The notes: generated from the letters alone by a model not told the origin. 55,506 bases of DNA from JADKIH01 sp031427625 (GCA_031427625.1 JANPNV010000070.1:1-55506); one strand, 5' to 3'; counted from the first letter of the stretch, positions 34,273-43,258 are shown. Made by a program: numbers and translations.

Positions 34273-34907
34273 GTGAAGTGAAGAATATTATTTTCGATCT
34301 CGGTGGAGTAATCTTTGACATTGATTACAACCGAACAATAGAAGCCTTCAGAAATCTGGGAATTGAAGATGCAGGTTTCCTCTATTCTAAATCATCTCAA
34401 ATATCTTTATTCGATGATCTTGAAAAAGGTAATATTTCAGATTTGGAGTTTTATGATGGAATTCGGAAATTAAGTAAGAAGGATTTATCCGATGAACAAA
34501 TTCGTGATGCATGGAATGCCATTCTCATCGGCTTACCTGAAAAAAATGTAGCAATGCTTAAGGAGTTGAAAAATACTTACCGGATTTTTCTTTTAAGCAA
34601 TACGAATAATATACATGAGCAAGCATACAGGAAAATGGTTATCGAACAGTATGGAAGTTTTATTTTCGACGAACTCTTCGAAAAAATGTATTTATCGCAC
34701 CATATTCAAATGAGAAAGCCAGACCGTGAAATTTTTAATTTTGTTCTCAATGACAATAACCTGTCGGCTGATCAAACGATATTTATTGATGATTCACCAC
34801 AGCATGTTAAAGGTGCAATTCAAACCGGAATTGGTGCGTATCTGTTGAAACAGGAAAGCATCACCGATTTCATATCGTCCAAACTGAATATTAAAGCAGG
34901 TCGGTGA
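34269..34907 (+). CDS. YihX-like HAD-IA phosphatase
   Basis: 212 aa. Motif I is IIFDLGGVIFDIDYNRT with nucleophile D10, very close to the opening of E. coli YihX (a glucose-1-phosphate phosphatase), where the residue two after the nucleophile is also Gly. Motif II is FLLSNTNNIHE (about 116-126), the conserved Lys lies in MRKPDREIFNF, and motif III/IV is TIFIDDSPQHVKGA. Sugar phosphates or nucleotides are the likely substrates; specificity is not shown. It is co-translated with the lipoprotein gene and converges on the epimerase gene with a 1-bp gap. Confidence 0.9.
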   Translation: MSEVKNIIFDLGGVIFDIDYNRTIEAFRNLGIEDAGFLYSKSSQISLFDDLEKGNISDLEFYDGIRKLSKKDLSDEQIRDAWNAILIGLPEKNVAMLKELKNTYRIFLLSNTNNIHEQAYRKMVIEQYGSFIFDELFEKMYLSHHIQMRKPDREIFNFVLNDNNLSADQTIFIDDSPQHVKGAIQTGIGAYLLKQESITDFISSKLNIKAGR

Positions 34908-34908
34908 G

Positions 34909-35316
34909 TTATTTTTTTTCCTGACAGATTTCGATAAGGACTCCATTTGTATTTTTCGGATGCAGAAAACAGATGAGTTTGTTGTCTGCTCCTTCTTTCG
35001 GCTCGTCCGATAAAAGCTGAAAGCCCTGTTTTTTTAAATTCGCCATCGACGCTTTTATATCGTCTACTTCGAATGCCAGGTGATGTATGCCCTCGCCTTT
35101 CTTTTCGATGAAACGAGCAATGGCGCTATTCTCTGTTACGGCCTGAAGCAATTCAATCTTGGTTTCTCCTGTTTTGAAAAAGGAAACGAAAACATCTTCA
35201 GCTTTCACCTCCTCGGTTTTATAGGGCTCCTTTCCAAACAAAGCGGCAAAAAGCAAATTTGATTTTTCAAGATCCTTCACTGCAATTCCAATATGTTCAA
35301 TTTTTTTTAAGTTCAT
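34909..35316 (-). CDS. mce: Methylmalonyl-CoA epimerase
   Basis: 135 aa, the standard length. It interconverts (R)- and (S)-methylmalonyl-CoA in propionate metabolism. Family signs: KKIEHIGIAVKDLEKSNLLF with H8, ETKIELLQAV, GEGIHHLAFEVDDIKASM with H79, and GVLIEICQE with E129, the VOC-fold metal ligands. It is on the minus strand downstream of the histidine kinase gene (14-bp gap), so read-through is possible. The matching carboxyltransferase is at 19938-21479; methylmalonyl-CoA mutase is not in the window. Confidence 0.93.
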   Translation of the reverse strand: MNLKKIEHIGIAVKDLEKSNLLFAALFGKEPYKTEEVKAEDVFVSFFKTGETKIELLQAVTENSAIARFIEKKGEGIHHLAFEVDDIKASMANLKKQGFQLLSDEPKEGADNKLICFLHPKNTNGVLIEICQEKK

Positions 35317-35330
35317 GTTATAAGTTTTTA

Positions 35331-37415
35331 TCAGGCATCGGTGGCATCAGGAATTTCTACCGTAAAGGTAGTTTCTTCTCCTTCACGGCTGAAGAGTGTA
35401 ATTGTGCCATTCATTTTTTCGAGTGCATTCTTTACAATAAATAATCCCAGTCCGGAACCAGCAGAGTCTGGATGGCCTCGGTAGAACATTTCAAACACGC
35501 GGACTTTGATGGCATCTGGAATGCCTTTGCCGTTATCGGAAATTTCGAACCGTATTCCTTTCTCAGTTTTCGTAATGCGAATTCTGATCCATGGACTATT
35601 CTGGTTGCAGTAGCTGATTGCATTATGGATAAGATTCTGAAACACAGAAAGCATAAGAACCTTATCGGCGGTAATATCCGTATTGTGATCAATTTTCATT
35701 TCAAAATTGATCTTATCGAAATCTGAAGTGTGTTTTAATGAAGATAGAATTTCATCAACGAACGATTTTAGGTTGATGACAGTCAGTTTGCTCATTCCTT
35801 TTCTTGTACGAGCAAGATCGATGAGGTCGAGCAATGTGCGGTCGAGTCGCTTAATGCTGATCTCAATCATGTTCAGGTATTTTTCCAAAGCGATGTCTTC
35901 CATTTCCAGGCGGGCAAGATTTACAATTCCCATGACGCTGGCCAGCGGACCTTTCAGGTCGTGAGATGCTTTATAGAAAAATGTATCCAGTTCCTGATTC
36001 GATTCGAGAAGTTCTTTTTCTGTTCTCTTCCTGTCTGTGATATCAGTTTGTACACCCCATGTTCTGATGAGATATCCATTTTCGACGATGCCAATGTTAT
36101 TATTCAGCATATATCGGATAACTCCGTCCTTGTCGAGTTCTTTTGATTCTGCATTACTGATCCGGTAATTTTCTTTGATAAATGAATGCATCAGTCCTTT
36201 TGTCTTTTCATCGTCGAAATTATTTTCGATGTGGTAAAAGTCCCGGATTTTTCGGCCTACCATTTCTGACGATTCCGAATAGCCATACATCCTTGCCATG
36301 AAATCATTACATTCAGTAATAATTCCGGTATCAAGTAGAAGTTCTGTTTGTTCTTCTGCAGATAATGAAGTTGGAACAGGGTTTAAGTATTCAGCACGCC
36401 AGATTCCGACAGCGCTTTGATCGATGAAGGTTCGATAACCTTCTTCACTTTTCTTTAATGCCTCCTGTGTCGTTTTTAATGTTGTGATATCAGTATAAAC
36501 GAGCATCATCCCGATTACTTTGTCTTCTATATAATGTGATGCGGCAGACATTCTGACCCAGATAAATTCACCATTCTTCTTCCGCATTTGTATTTCAATC
36601 CTCACTTGTTCTTTAGCGCTAAAAAGTTCGTTGAACGATAAGTAAGACCCGTTTTCTGAAATGGGAGAAAAATCGGCAGGTGTACATCCAAGTATTTCAT
36701 CCCTGAGATAACCTGATATGGCACAGAACCGGTCGTTGGCAAACACAATTTTATTTTCTTCATTCAGATAGATGAGTCCGTCATTCATATTCTCGACCAA
36801 AGTGAGGTAACGCTTTTCCTGCTGCTGGATTTCAGAATAAAACTCCGCCCTTCGTTTTAGAATTTCTTCGGAAAGAAATGCGCCGGAATAAAGTGCAATA
36901 AGGGTGATTGTAAACTGAGGTTGCCAGTCATGGCTGATTATCATTAATAGAAGAATCGCCGTCGTAATAGTAAAAATGAAAAAGAGACTTTTGTAAAATC
37001 GGTTAAATATTAATGAAAATGTGAAAATGGAAATAGAAACAGGAAGAAGTATGCTGGTTTCAAAATCCCGCTCGTAGGCAACGTATACTGCCCAGAAATG
37101 AAGTAGAAAAATGCCAGCATAGGTAATGTTGGTAAACTCCCGTCGGTAAAATGAACTGTAAAAGGAGAGAAAGTAGTTTGATGTAAGAAACATCGAGCAT
37201 AACAATCCGGTGAAAAGAATAATTCCATCATGATAAGAGAACTCAAATAGAAAGCCGAGAACAGTGACTATGATTGAAGCAACGACATTGAGGAGGCGGA
37301 AATTCCGCAGTTCTTTACTCTTAAGCTTTTCGCGGAAACGGTTTATCATTGATAGGGCGAGGAGAAAGATCAAAAGTATGAAAATACCTTTTCGATGAGT
37401 AAGTGTAATGTTCAA
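35331..37415 (-). CDS. Membrane PAS sensor histidine kinase
   Basis: 694 aa. About 6-7 membrane helices (10-182) form a sensor module. PAS1 covers about 200-315 (VENMNDGLIYLNEENKIVFA) and PAS2 about 325-455 (DQSAVGIWRAEYL). The HisKA box is ASHDLKGPLASVMG with H485. The ATPase has NLIHNAISYC (N box), FEISDNGKGIPDAIK (G1) and GSGLGLFIVKNALEKM (G2). It should autophosphorylate and pass phosphate to a response regulator; no cognate regulator with a DNA-binding domain is adjacent, though two lone receiver proteins lie at 42227-43188. The start is TTG 37415, the only candidate that keeps the first helix; ATG 37349 would cut it. Confidence 0.9.
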   Translation of the reverse strand: MNITLTHRKGIFILLIFLLALSMINRFREKLKSKELRNFRLLNVVASIIVTVLGFLFEFSYHDGIILFTGLLCSMFLTSNYFLSFYSSFYRREFTNITYAGIFLLHFWAVYVAYERDFETSILLPVSISIFTFSLIFNRFYKSLFFIFTITTAILLLMIISHDWQPQFTITLIALYSGAFLSEEILKRRAEFYSEIQQQEKRYLTLVENMNDGLIYLNEENKIVFANDRFCAISGYLRDEILGCTPADFSPISENGSYLSFNELFSAKEQVRIEIQMRKKNGEFIWVRMSAASHYIEDKVIGMMLVYTDITTLKTTQEALKKSEEGYRTFIDQSAVGIWRAEYLNPVPTSLSAEEQTELLLDTGIITECNDFMARMYGYSESSEMVGRKIRDFYHIENNFDDEKTKGLMHSFIKENYRISNAESKELDKDGVIRYMLNNNIGIVENGYLIRTWGVQTDITDRKRTEKELLESNQELDTFFYKASHDLKGPLASVMGIVNLARLEMEDIALEKYLNMIEISIKRLDRTLLDLIDLARTRKGMSKLTVINLKSFVDEILSSLKHTSDFDKINFEMKIDHNTDITADKVLMLSVFQNLIHNAISYCNQNSPWIRIRITKTEKGIRFEISDNGKGIPDAIKVRVFEMFYRGHPDSAGSGLGLFIVKNALEKMNGTITLFSREGEETTFTVEIPDATDA

Positions 37416-37752
37416 ACTCCAAAAACATATTCAGGTCTGATGAAAATGTAAGGTTGAACATGAAAATGATTACAAAAGTAACCGACGAGTAGTCCATTTT
37501 TGAAAATTAGGTCGGCGTCAAAAGAATAAAATGATGTAATTTCATGCCTACCCCCAAAAATATTTTTTGTCCGGTCGGTTGATAACTACAAAACCAAAAA
37601 TCGGAAAAGGTGATGATGATTGAAATTTTTTTTTGATTTTATTTTTATGTGTACTCTTGAATACCGCATGAACAGCGTTGTGTAGCATGTTGTAAAAAAA
37701 AAATATTAAAAAAATATTACGATTCAAGTGCATATTTTCATCACATAGAAAT

Positions 37753-37792
37753 CAACAATTTGTTGTGTAAAAAATTTTTCAACAAATTGTTG
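37753..37792. promoter_or_regulatory. Operator-like double palindrome before the Lys/Ala micro-gene
   Basis: CAACAATTTGTTG (37753-37765) and its exact reverse complement CAACAAATTGTTG (37780-37792) face each other across 14 bases. Each is itself nearly palindromic, so two dimer sites are possible. The right arm ends on the TTG of the -33 box at 37790-37792. Confidence 0.65.
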
Positions 37793-37818
37793 TAACCTTT
37801 TTAAATTTATTATGTTTG
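37790..37818 (+). promoter_or_regulatory. Promoter of the Lys/Ala micro-gene
   Basis: TTG 37790-37792, an 18-bp spacer and TATGTTTG at 37811-37818 match the Bacteroidota promoter. The ATG at 37852 is 33 bases further. Confidence 0.7.
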
Positions 37819-37851
37819 ACTAGTTATAAAAACAAATAAAAACTAAAAACT

Positions 37852-37920
37852 ATGGCAAAAGCAAAAAAAGCCGCTAAGAAAGCTAAGAAAGCTAAAAAAG
37901 CAGCTAAGAAGAGAAAGTAA
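37852..37920 (+). CDS. 22-residue Lys/Ala-rich micro-protein
   Basis: ATG 37852 to TAA 37918-37920 encodes 22 residues that are almost all Lys and Ala, beginning MAKAKKAAKKAKK and ending KKRK, with a repeated AAGCTAAGA-type DNA unit. The composition is that of histone-H1-like tails, so nucleic acid binding is plausible but inferred. The unit is complete on its own: operator-like repeat, consensus promoter, short leader, ORF, a small hairpin (CCGCT/AGCGG, 37932-37946) and a strong terminator. An alternative is that the transcript is a small RNA and the ORF is incidental. It is too short for family assignment. Confidence 0.6.
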   Translation: MAKAKKAAKKAKKAKKAAKKRK

Positions 37921-37954
37921 GCTAACGCTTCCCGCTCTAGTAGCGGTTCGAAAG

Positions 37955-37989
37955 ATCCCTCGCTCCAATGAGCGGGGGATTTTTTTTTA
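37955..37989 (+). terminator. Strong rho-independent terminator
   Basis: ATCCCTCGCTC (37955-37965) pairs with GAGCGGGGGAT (37970-37980) with one G-T pair across the loop CAAT, then T9. It ends the micro-gene transcript 27 bases before the start of the epimerase gene. Confidence 0.92.
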
Positions 37990-38015
37990 ATACAAAATTT
38001 TGTTTTAGTCAACTC

Positions 38016-39011
38016 ATGCAGCTAAGCTGGTCCATTGATTCAATAACCCTCGATCTTAAATATACCTGGAAGATTTCGCGTAATGCCACCGACCAGAAAA
38101 CAAATCTTATTGTAACCGTCGGCGACGGAACTTTTTCCGGACAAGGCGAAGCAGCTCCCAACATACGTTATAATGAATCTGCAGAAGAGGGCCAGCGGAT
38201 TTTTCCCTCATTTCAAAAAAAAGTTTCTGATTCGGAAGTGAACCCGGCAAACATAGTCGCGTTATGTAAAGACCTCGGACTATTCAATTCACTTTCCTTC
38301 GCCATCGAATCGGCCTGGTATCGATATGAGGAGAAGAGATCAGGAAAAAGTTTTTACGAGCTTGCCGGAATAGAATCACCCGGATCAATACATACTTCAT
38401 ATACCATACCTATTGTTGAAACCGGCGAACTCAAGAAATTTTATACTGACAACCGCCTCGGCCGTTTTCAATTCATTAAACTGAAAGTAAACTCTGATAA
38501 TGCGTTCGAATCTCTCAGATACCTCCTTACTTTTTCTGAAGTTCCCGTTATGGTTGATGCTAACGAATCTTTTACTGATGTGGAAGAATGTATTCGATGG
38601 CTCGAAAAGATTAAGAAGATGCCAGTCGTCCTGGTCGAACAACCCCTTCCCTCAAGATTGATCGATGAATCAGAATATATGAAGAAGTATTCACCATTTA
38701 CTTTATTCGCCGATGAGTCGATGACTGATCAGGCTGATTTTGGAAAACTGAAGAAATCTTTTGACGGAGTAAACATGAAGCTGATGAAGGCCGGAAGTTT
38801 TCAAAACGGAATCAGGCTTCTGAAGGAGGCAAGGAAGAATAAAATGCAGACGATGATCGGATGTATGGTGGAAACTACCTTAGGGATATCATCGGCGATG
38901 AGACTGTGCTCACTTACCGACTATGCCGACCTTGATAGTTTTATTCTTGTAAAAGAGGAGCCATTTAAACTGATCGATGAAGTTAATGGAGAATTGTCTT
39001 TTGCGATTTAA
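38016..39011 (+). CDS. Dipeptide epimerase (L-Ala-D/L-Glu epimerase type)
   Basis: 331 aa from ATG 38016; an upstream in-frame ATG at 37968 lies inside the terminator and is rejected. The enolase-superfamily, muconate-lactonizing subgroup shows the catalytic Lys in FQFIKLKVNSD, metal Asp in VDANESF, Glu in VLVEQPLPSRL, Asp in LFADESMTD and the second Lys in GVNMKLMKAGS. MIGCMVETTLGISSAMRLCS is the usual C-terminal segment. Such enzymes epimerise dipeptides from murein recycling; the exact dipeptide cannot be read here. Its stop overlaps the aspS stop by 4 bp, tail to tail. Confidence 0.88.
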   Translation: MQLSWSIDSITLDLKYTWKISRNATDQKTNLIVTVGDGTFSGQGEAAPNIRYNESAEEGQRIFPSFQKKVSDSEVNPANIVALCKDLGLFNSLSFAIESAWYRYEEKRSGKSFYELAGIESPGSIHTSYTIPIVETGELKKFYTDNRLGRFQFIKLKVNSDNAFESLRYLLTFSEVPVMVDANESFTDVEECIRWLEKIKKMPVVLVEQPLPSRLIDESEYMKKYSPFTLFADESMTDQADFGKLKKSFDGVNMKLMKAGSFQNGIRLLKEARKNKMQTMIGCMVETTLGISSAMRLCSLTDYADLDSFILVKEEPFKLIDEVNGELSFAI

Positions 39012-40756
39012 TGCTTTTCAACTCGAATATTCAACTCTTTCAATTGTTCGTCAGAGATTGTAGATGGAGAATCAATCATCACATCACGTCCTGAATTATT
39101 TTTCGGGAAGGCAATAAAATCCCTGATCGAATCCACGCCGCCAAAAAGTGAACACAGTCGGTCAAATCCAAACGCGATTCCACCATGTGGCGGTGCGCCG
39201 AATTCGAAAGCATTCATTAAAAATCCAAACTGGTTTTGCGCTTCGGTTTCTGAAAATCCAAGAATGGAAAACATTTGCTGCTGCAACGGTCTGTCATGAA
39301 TTCGGATTGATCCTCCACCGATTTCGACGCCGTTTATTACCAGGTCGTATGCATTTGCACGCACCGAACCTGGATTACTTTTCAGTAATGAAATGTCTTC
39401 AGGTTTTGGAGAAGTAAATGGATGATGCATGGCATGCCAGCGTTTCGATTCTTCGCTCCATTCCAGAAGAGGAAAATCTACAACCCAAAGTGCTTTGAAA
39501 TTATTCTTGTCTCGAAGATTCAGTCTGCTACCCATTTCCAAACGGAGTTCACTCATTGCTTTCCTGACCTTCGACGAATCACCGGAAAGAACAAGAATAA
39601 TATCACCTAGCGACGATGAGCATACTTCAACCCATTTCTTCAGATCGTCTTCCGAAAAGAATTTATCGACTGACGATTTAATGGTTCCGTCATCATTGTA
39701 ACGCGCATAAATTAATCCCGTTGCTCCAATTTGTGGACGACGAACCCAGTCCGTTAATTCGTCAAGTTGTTTTCTTGTCCATGTAGCTGCGCCTTTTACA
39801 GAAATGGCAATAATTTCCTGAGCATCATCAAAAATTTTAAAACCTTTACCCTTTGCAATGCCAGTCAGGTTTTTGATTTTCATTTCAAACCGGATGTCTG
39901 GCTTGTCGTTTCCGTAATCATTCATCGCTTCGGCGAAAGTCATACGTGGCAATTTCTGCAGTTCAGTATTTTTTATTTTGATGAAAAGACTTCTGATCAA
40001 TCCTTCGAAAGTATTTAAGATGTCTTCCTGCTCTACAAAACTCATCTCGCAATCGATCTGTGTAAATTCGGGCTGACGGTCGGCACGAAGATCTTCGTCG
40101 CGAAAACATTTTACAATCTGATAATACTTATCCATGCCTGCAACCATCAATAACTGTTTGAATGTTTGCGGCGATTGTGGCAGTGCATAAAACTCTCCGG
40201 GGTTCATACGTGAAGGCACAACGAAATCGCGGGCACCTTCAGGAGTTGATTTAATGAGAACAGGAGTTTCGATTTCGATGAAGCCCTGAGCATGCATATA
40301 GTTTCGTGTAGCAGCGGCAATCTCTGAACGAAGTATGAGTGCATCTTTCACGGCAGAGCGTCTGATGTCGAGGTAACGGTACTTCATGCGCAGATCGTCT
40401 CCGCCATCGGTATTTTCTTCTATTGTAAACGGAGGGGTTTGTGATACATTCAGAACTTCCAGTTTGTCGACGAGAATTTCGATTTCACCTGTTGGCATTT
40501 TCAAATTTTTGCTGCTGCGTTCGGCAACAGTTCCCGAGATCTTTAAAACAAATTCGCGTCCGAGTTTGCGGGCCTCTTCACAGAGAACGGAATTTGTCTC
40601 CATATTAAAAACAAGTTGGGTGAGTCCATAACGGTCGCGGAGGTCAATAAAGGTGAGACCGCCGAGGTTTCTTATTCGTTGTAACCAGCCACAAAGAATA
40701 ACTTTTTGTCCATTATTCGTTTGGGTTAATTCTCCACAGGTATGTGTGCGCATCAT
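39008..40756 (-). CDS. aspS: Aspartyl-tRNA synthetase
   Basis: 582 aa from ATG 40756 (ATG 40753 is equally possible); a more upstream frame start at 40798 adds an untypical Pro/Leu-rich segment. The OB-fold has MRTHTCGELTQTNNGQKVIL and GWLQRIRNLGGLTFIDLRDR. Class II motifs: FIEIETPVLIKSTPEGARDF, FRDEDLRADRQPEFTQIDCE, and the C-terminal GGIAFGFDRLCSLFGG. The bacterial GAD insertion is present in the middle. It charges tRNA-Asp; length is right for the bacterial type. Confidence 0.97.
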   Translation of the reverse strand: MMRTHTCGELTQTNNGQKVILCGWLQRIRNLGGLTFIDLRDRYGLTQLVFNMETNSVLCEEARKLGREFVLKISGTVAERSSKNLKMPTGEIEILVDKLEVLNVSQTPPFTIEENTDGGDDLRMKYRYLDIRRSAVKDALILRSEIAAATRNYMHAQGFIEIETPVLIKSTPEGARDFVVPSRMNPGEFYALPQSPQTFKQLLMVAGMDKYYQIVKCFRDEDLRADRQPEFTQIDCEMSFVEQEDILNTFEGLIRSLFIKIKNTELQKLPRMTFAEAMNDYGNDKPDIRFEMKIKNLTGIAKGKGFKIFDDAQEIIAISVKGAATWTRKQLDELTDWVRRPQIGATGLIYARYNDDGTIKSSVDKFFSEDDLKKWVEVCSSSLGDIILVLSGDSSKVRKAMSELRLEMGSRLNLRDKNNFKALWVVDFPLLEWSEESKRWHAMHHPFTSPKPEDISLLKSNPGSVRANAYDLVINGVEIGGGSIRIHDRPLQQQMFSILGFSETEAQNQFGFLMNAFEFGAPPHGGIAFGFDRLCSLFGGVDSIRDFIAFPKNNSGRDVMIDSPSTISDEQLKELNIRVEKH

Positions 40757-40891
40757 AATTCTGAATCTTAATAAACCGGGTAGCACCGGTAATGTCATGC
40801 AAAATACGGTTCATAACCCGATCATGAAAGGAAGATGGTGGTGAGCGGGAAGATTTTCCTTGAATAAGCTTAAACTTAGTAAAACAGATAG

Positions 40892-40921
40892 AAAAAAAAA
40901 GAGCGGCAACTTGCCGCTCTT
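40892..40921 (-). terminator. Rho-independent terminator of the beta-barrel gene
   Basis: GAGCGGC (40901-40907) pairs with GCCGCTC (40913-40919); A's on both sides extend the stem. On the minus strand a T9 run (complement of 40892-40900) follows. It is 25 bases past the stop of the gene at 40946. Confidence 0.88.
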
Positions 40922-40945
40922 TAATATACTTTGATTCTTTAATTA

Positions 40946-41503
40946 TTATTTCTCGCCGAAAACATAAGCGATACGAAGGCCAAGGTAAGATGTAGTTGAA
41001 CCTGTAGTGGCTATCATCTGGTAACGAAGACCGAGGTCAAGATTAGCAAGGTGGTAACCTAATTGTGGAGCATAACTAAGATCTGAAGAAGATACAGATT
41101 GACTTGGAATGATAAATCCTCCAAAATTATATTCAGGAGTTTTAATACTAGAACTGTGAATTCCTATTTCTAATCCAGCATAAAATCCTTCTTGATTTTC
41201 AGTAAAATAATATTTACCTCCAACCTGAACAGGAATCATTGACCAATCAGGTCCATCAACTCCAGCTACAGTTTTACCACTGAAAATAAGATAACCTACT
41301 GTTCCGGTTAATCCGATGTTGTCATTTACAGGATATTCATATCTTACTGATCCACCGAATCCAGTGCTTGCTGCATCACCAAAATCTCCCATTGGAAGAG
41401 CGAGTTCAGCACCAACAGAAAATCTGCCATTTTGTGCGTTAGTAACTAATGTTGTGCTTACAAGTCCTAGGACTAATGCAATACTTAATAATGATTTTTT
41501 CAT
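40946..41503 (-). CDS. Outer-membrane beta-barrel protein
   Basis: 185 aa. Signal peptide 1-about 23 (MKKSLLSIALVLGLVSTTLV then NAQ). The body has alternating strands typical of the small OmpA/OmpW-like porin-fold proteins: GRFSVGAELALPMGDFGDAA, GGSVRYEYPVNDNIGLTGTV, KYYFTENQEGFYAGLEIGIH and LDLGLRYQMIATTGSTTSYL, ending GLRIAYVFGEK. Function is not shown; it is common as an opacity-like protein in Bacteroidota. It is monocistronic with a clear terminator. Confidence 0.8.
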   Translation of the reverse strand: MKKSLLSIALVLGLVSTTLVTNAQNGRFSVGAELALPMGDFGDAASTGFGGSVRYEYPVNDNIGLTGTVGYLIFSGKTVAGVDGPDWSMIPVQVGGKYYFTENQEGFYAGLEIGIHSSSIKTPEYNFGGFIIPSQSVSSSDLSYAPQLGYHLANLDLGLRYQMIATTGSTTSYLGLRIAYVFGEK

Positions 41504-41796
41504 GATTGTGTTTGTTTTTGGTTTGAATGATTATACTTTGGATTATATTTTATAGTGAATCCTAAAATTATTATTTCATTTTGGATGCAATATAAATCAA
41601 TATATTATTATCATACAAGTGGCATTATTAAACATATTAACCATTTAAATTGTTTAAAACCCCTATTTTTACTAAGGATACAATTACTTGATATGTTAAG
41701 CATGTCCAACTTGATAATATATAGTTAGTTGCAATTTTCTATTTGATATCAGTATTTTTCAATATCAAATATTAAATTAACGAGAAAATCAATCTA

Positions 41797-42249
41797 ATGA
41801 ATCAAAACGACAACCCCCATGAATACTATATGCGTGAAGCTTTTAAAGAAGCTTTAAAAGCTCAAGAGTTAAATGAGGTACCGATTGGGGCAGTAATCGT
41901 ATGCAGGAATAAAATTATTGGCAGAGGACATAATCTGACAGAACAATTAAATGATGTTACTGCGCATGCAGAGATGCAGGCAATTACTGCAGCGGCAAAT
42001 TATTTGGGCGGAAAATATCTTGATGAGTGCACACTGTATGTAACCATTGAGCCCTGCGTCATGTGTGCGGGTGCAAGTCAGTGGGCGCATATGGGGCATA
42101 TTGTCTATGGTGCGCAGGATGAGAAGAAGGGGTTTCTTAAAATTTCACGTACAATTTTACATCCGAAGACGGCGCTAACATCGGGGGTGATGGAAAAAGA
42201 ATGTTCGGAAATTGTTACTGAATTTTTCAGGAAGAAACGTCAGTCTTAA
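41797..42249 (+). CDS. tadA: tRNA-specific adenosine deaminase
   Basis: 150 aa. TadA changes A34 to inosine in the tRNA-Arg anticodon. The zinc site is HAEMQAI (H57, E59) with PCVMC (C87, C90). VPIGAVIVCRNKIIGRGHNL is the usual opening of the fold and AHMGHIVYGAQDEKKGFLKI follows the second motif. A nucleoside-type deaminase is a less likely reading. It overlaps the next gene by 23 bp at the 3-prime ends. ATG 41797 follows an AT-rich 290-bp gap. Confidence 0.92.
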   Translation: MNQNDNPHEYYMREAFKEALKAQELNEVPIGAVIVCRNKIIGRGHNLTEQLNDVTAHAEMQAITAAANYLGGKYLDECTLYVTIEPCVMCAGASQWAHMGHIVYGAQDEKKGFLKISRTILHPKTALTSGVMEKECSEIVTEFFRKKRQS

Positions 42250-42658
42250 TTGTATTTTTTTCTGCAAGGCTCCTCAGTGCTTGTTGAGTTAATGGTTTAT
42301 CGAGTTGGCCGTTGATAAAACTATATTCTAAAACTTTTTGCAGGCGCTCTGGTTTCTGAAAGACAGAAAGAATAATAATTTTTGTTTTCTCTCTGATGAA
42401 TTCTGGAAGTTCTTTAAACTCTTCGATAAAATCGAAGCCACTCATCATGGGCAAATTCATATCAAGAAAAATCCAGTCGGGTGCATGTGCGGCTGATTTG
42501 CATTCTTCGCGAAGAAAATGAAGTGCTTCTTCTCCACTGCTTGTTACAGTAACATTTGCAGCAAAAGAAGTAAGCTGAATTAACCGACGATTAACCAATA
42601 TGTCAATTTCGCTATCATCGACAAGAAGTACATTATTGAAATTAAATTTGTTTGCCAT
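42227..42658 (-). CDS. Single-domain response regulator
   Basis: 143 aa, a receiver domain alone. Acidic pair D14-D15 in VLLVDDSEIDI, phosphorylation site D66 in IFLDMNLPMMSG, S98 in KIIILSVF and K121 in LDKPLTQQ are the standard set. There is no output domain. It probably passes phosphate or regulates a kinase. A similar receiver gene lies at 42787-43188 on the same strand, upstream. It overlaps tadA tail to tail. Confidence 0.9.
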   Translation of the reverse strand: MANKFNFNNVLLVDDSEIDILVNRRLIQLTSFAANVTVTSSGEEALHFLREECKSAAHAPDWIFLDMNLPMMSGFDFIEEFKELPEFIREKTKIIILSVFQKPERLQKVLEYSFINGQLDKPLTQQALRSLAEKNTIKTDVSS

Positions 42659-42786
42659 AACAAGAGAGCGAGTTTCAAAGATAAAAAAAAGAATTAGCTA
42701 AAAAATGAGTGTTTGCTCCGAAAAAGACATAAGTCAATACAAACCTGAATTTGATTCTTCAATCTTCACTTCTGCACCTTCAATAT

Positions 42787-43188
42787 TTATATTTGAATGG
42801 CATCAAGCACAAGCTTATTCAGGGGCTTGTTGAGAAATTTGTAAACAAAACGGCTTTGGTTGGCCCGGTTCAGGTCTTTAAAACTTTCAGAGGTGGAAAG
42901 CATGACAATCTTGCAATTGCTTTTAACCTTGTCACCAAGCTTGCCAATTTCATCTAAAAATCCGAAACCATCCATGTGAGGCATCATAATATCAAGAAAG
43001 ATAATTTGTGGCAGTTTCTCAGGTGTACTTTCAAGTTTCTTTAATTCTTCTAAAGCACTTTGCGCAGACTGATGAACGAGTACTGTCTCGGCAAATTTTT
43101 CATTCTCCAATAATTTTTTATTGATAAAATTATCGAGCTCATTATCATCGACGAGCATGGCAATTGAATAACGTGTATTGGAAGGCAT
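42787..43188 (-). CDS. Single-domain response regulator
   Basis: 133 aa. Receiver residues: D14-D15 (MLVDDNELDN), D66 (IFLDIMMPHMDG), S98-T99 (IVMLSTSES) and K121 (FLNKPLNK). No output domain. It resembles the 42227 protein in layout and may be a diverged duplicate. The gap between the two genes is 128 bases. Upstream there is a 7-bp-period repeat on this strand (43224-43258) next to a near-consensus TATTTTTA box. Confidence 0.9.
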   Translation of the reverse strand: MPSNTRYSIAMLVDDNELDNFINKKLLENEKFAETVLVHQSAQSALEELKKLESTPEKLPQIIFLDIMMPHMDGFGFLDEIGKLGDKVKSNCKIVMLSTSESFKDLNRANQSRFVYKFLNKPLNKLVLDAIQI

Positions 43189-43223
43189 CCCTGAAATTGT
43201 TTGGCCGTAAAAATAGGAATAAT

Positions 43224-43258
43224 GTCAAAAGTCAGAAGGCGAAAATCAAAAAAAGAAA
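43224..43258 (-). repeat. Heptad-period repeat upstream of a response regulator gene
   Basis: On the plus strand GTCAAAA, GTCAGAA, GGCGAAA, ATCAAAA and AAAGAAA run in 7-base steps. On the minus strand this lies just upstream of TATTTTTA (complement of 43208-43215), a near -7 box for the gene starting at 43188. Confidence 0.4.

Noticed and set aside
37968..38015. Upstream start of the dipeptide epimerase
   Set aside because: ATG 37968 lies inside the terminator stem of the micro-gene; ATG 38016 fits the family start.
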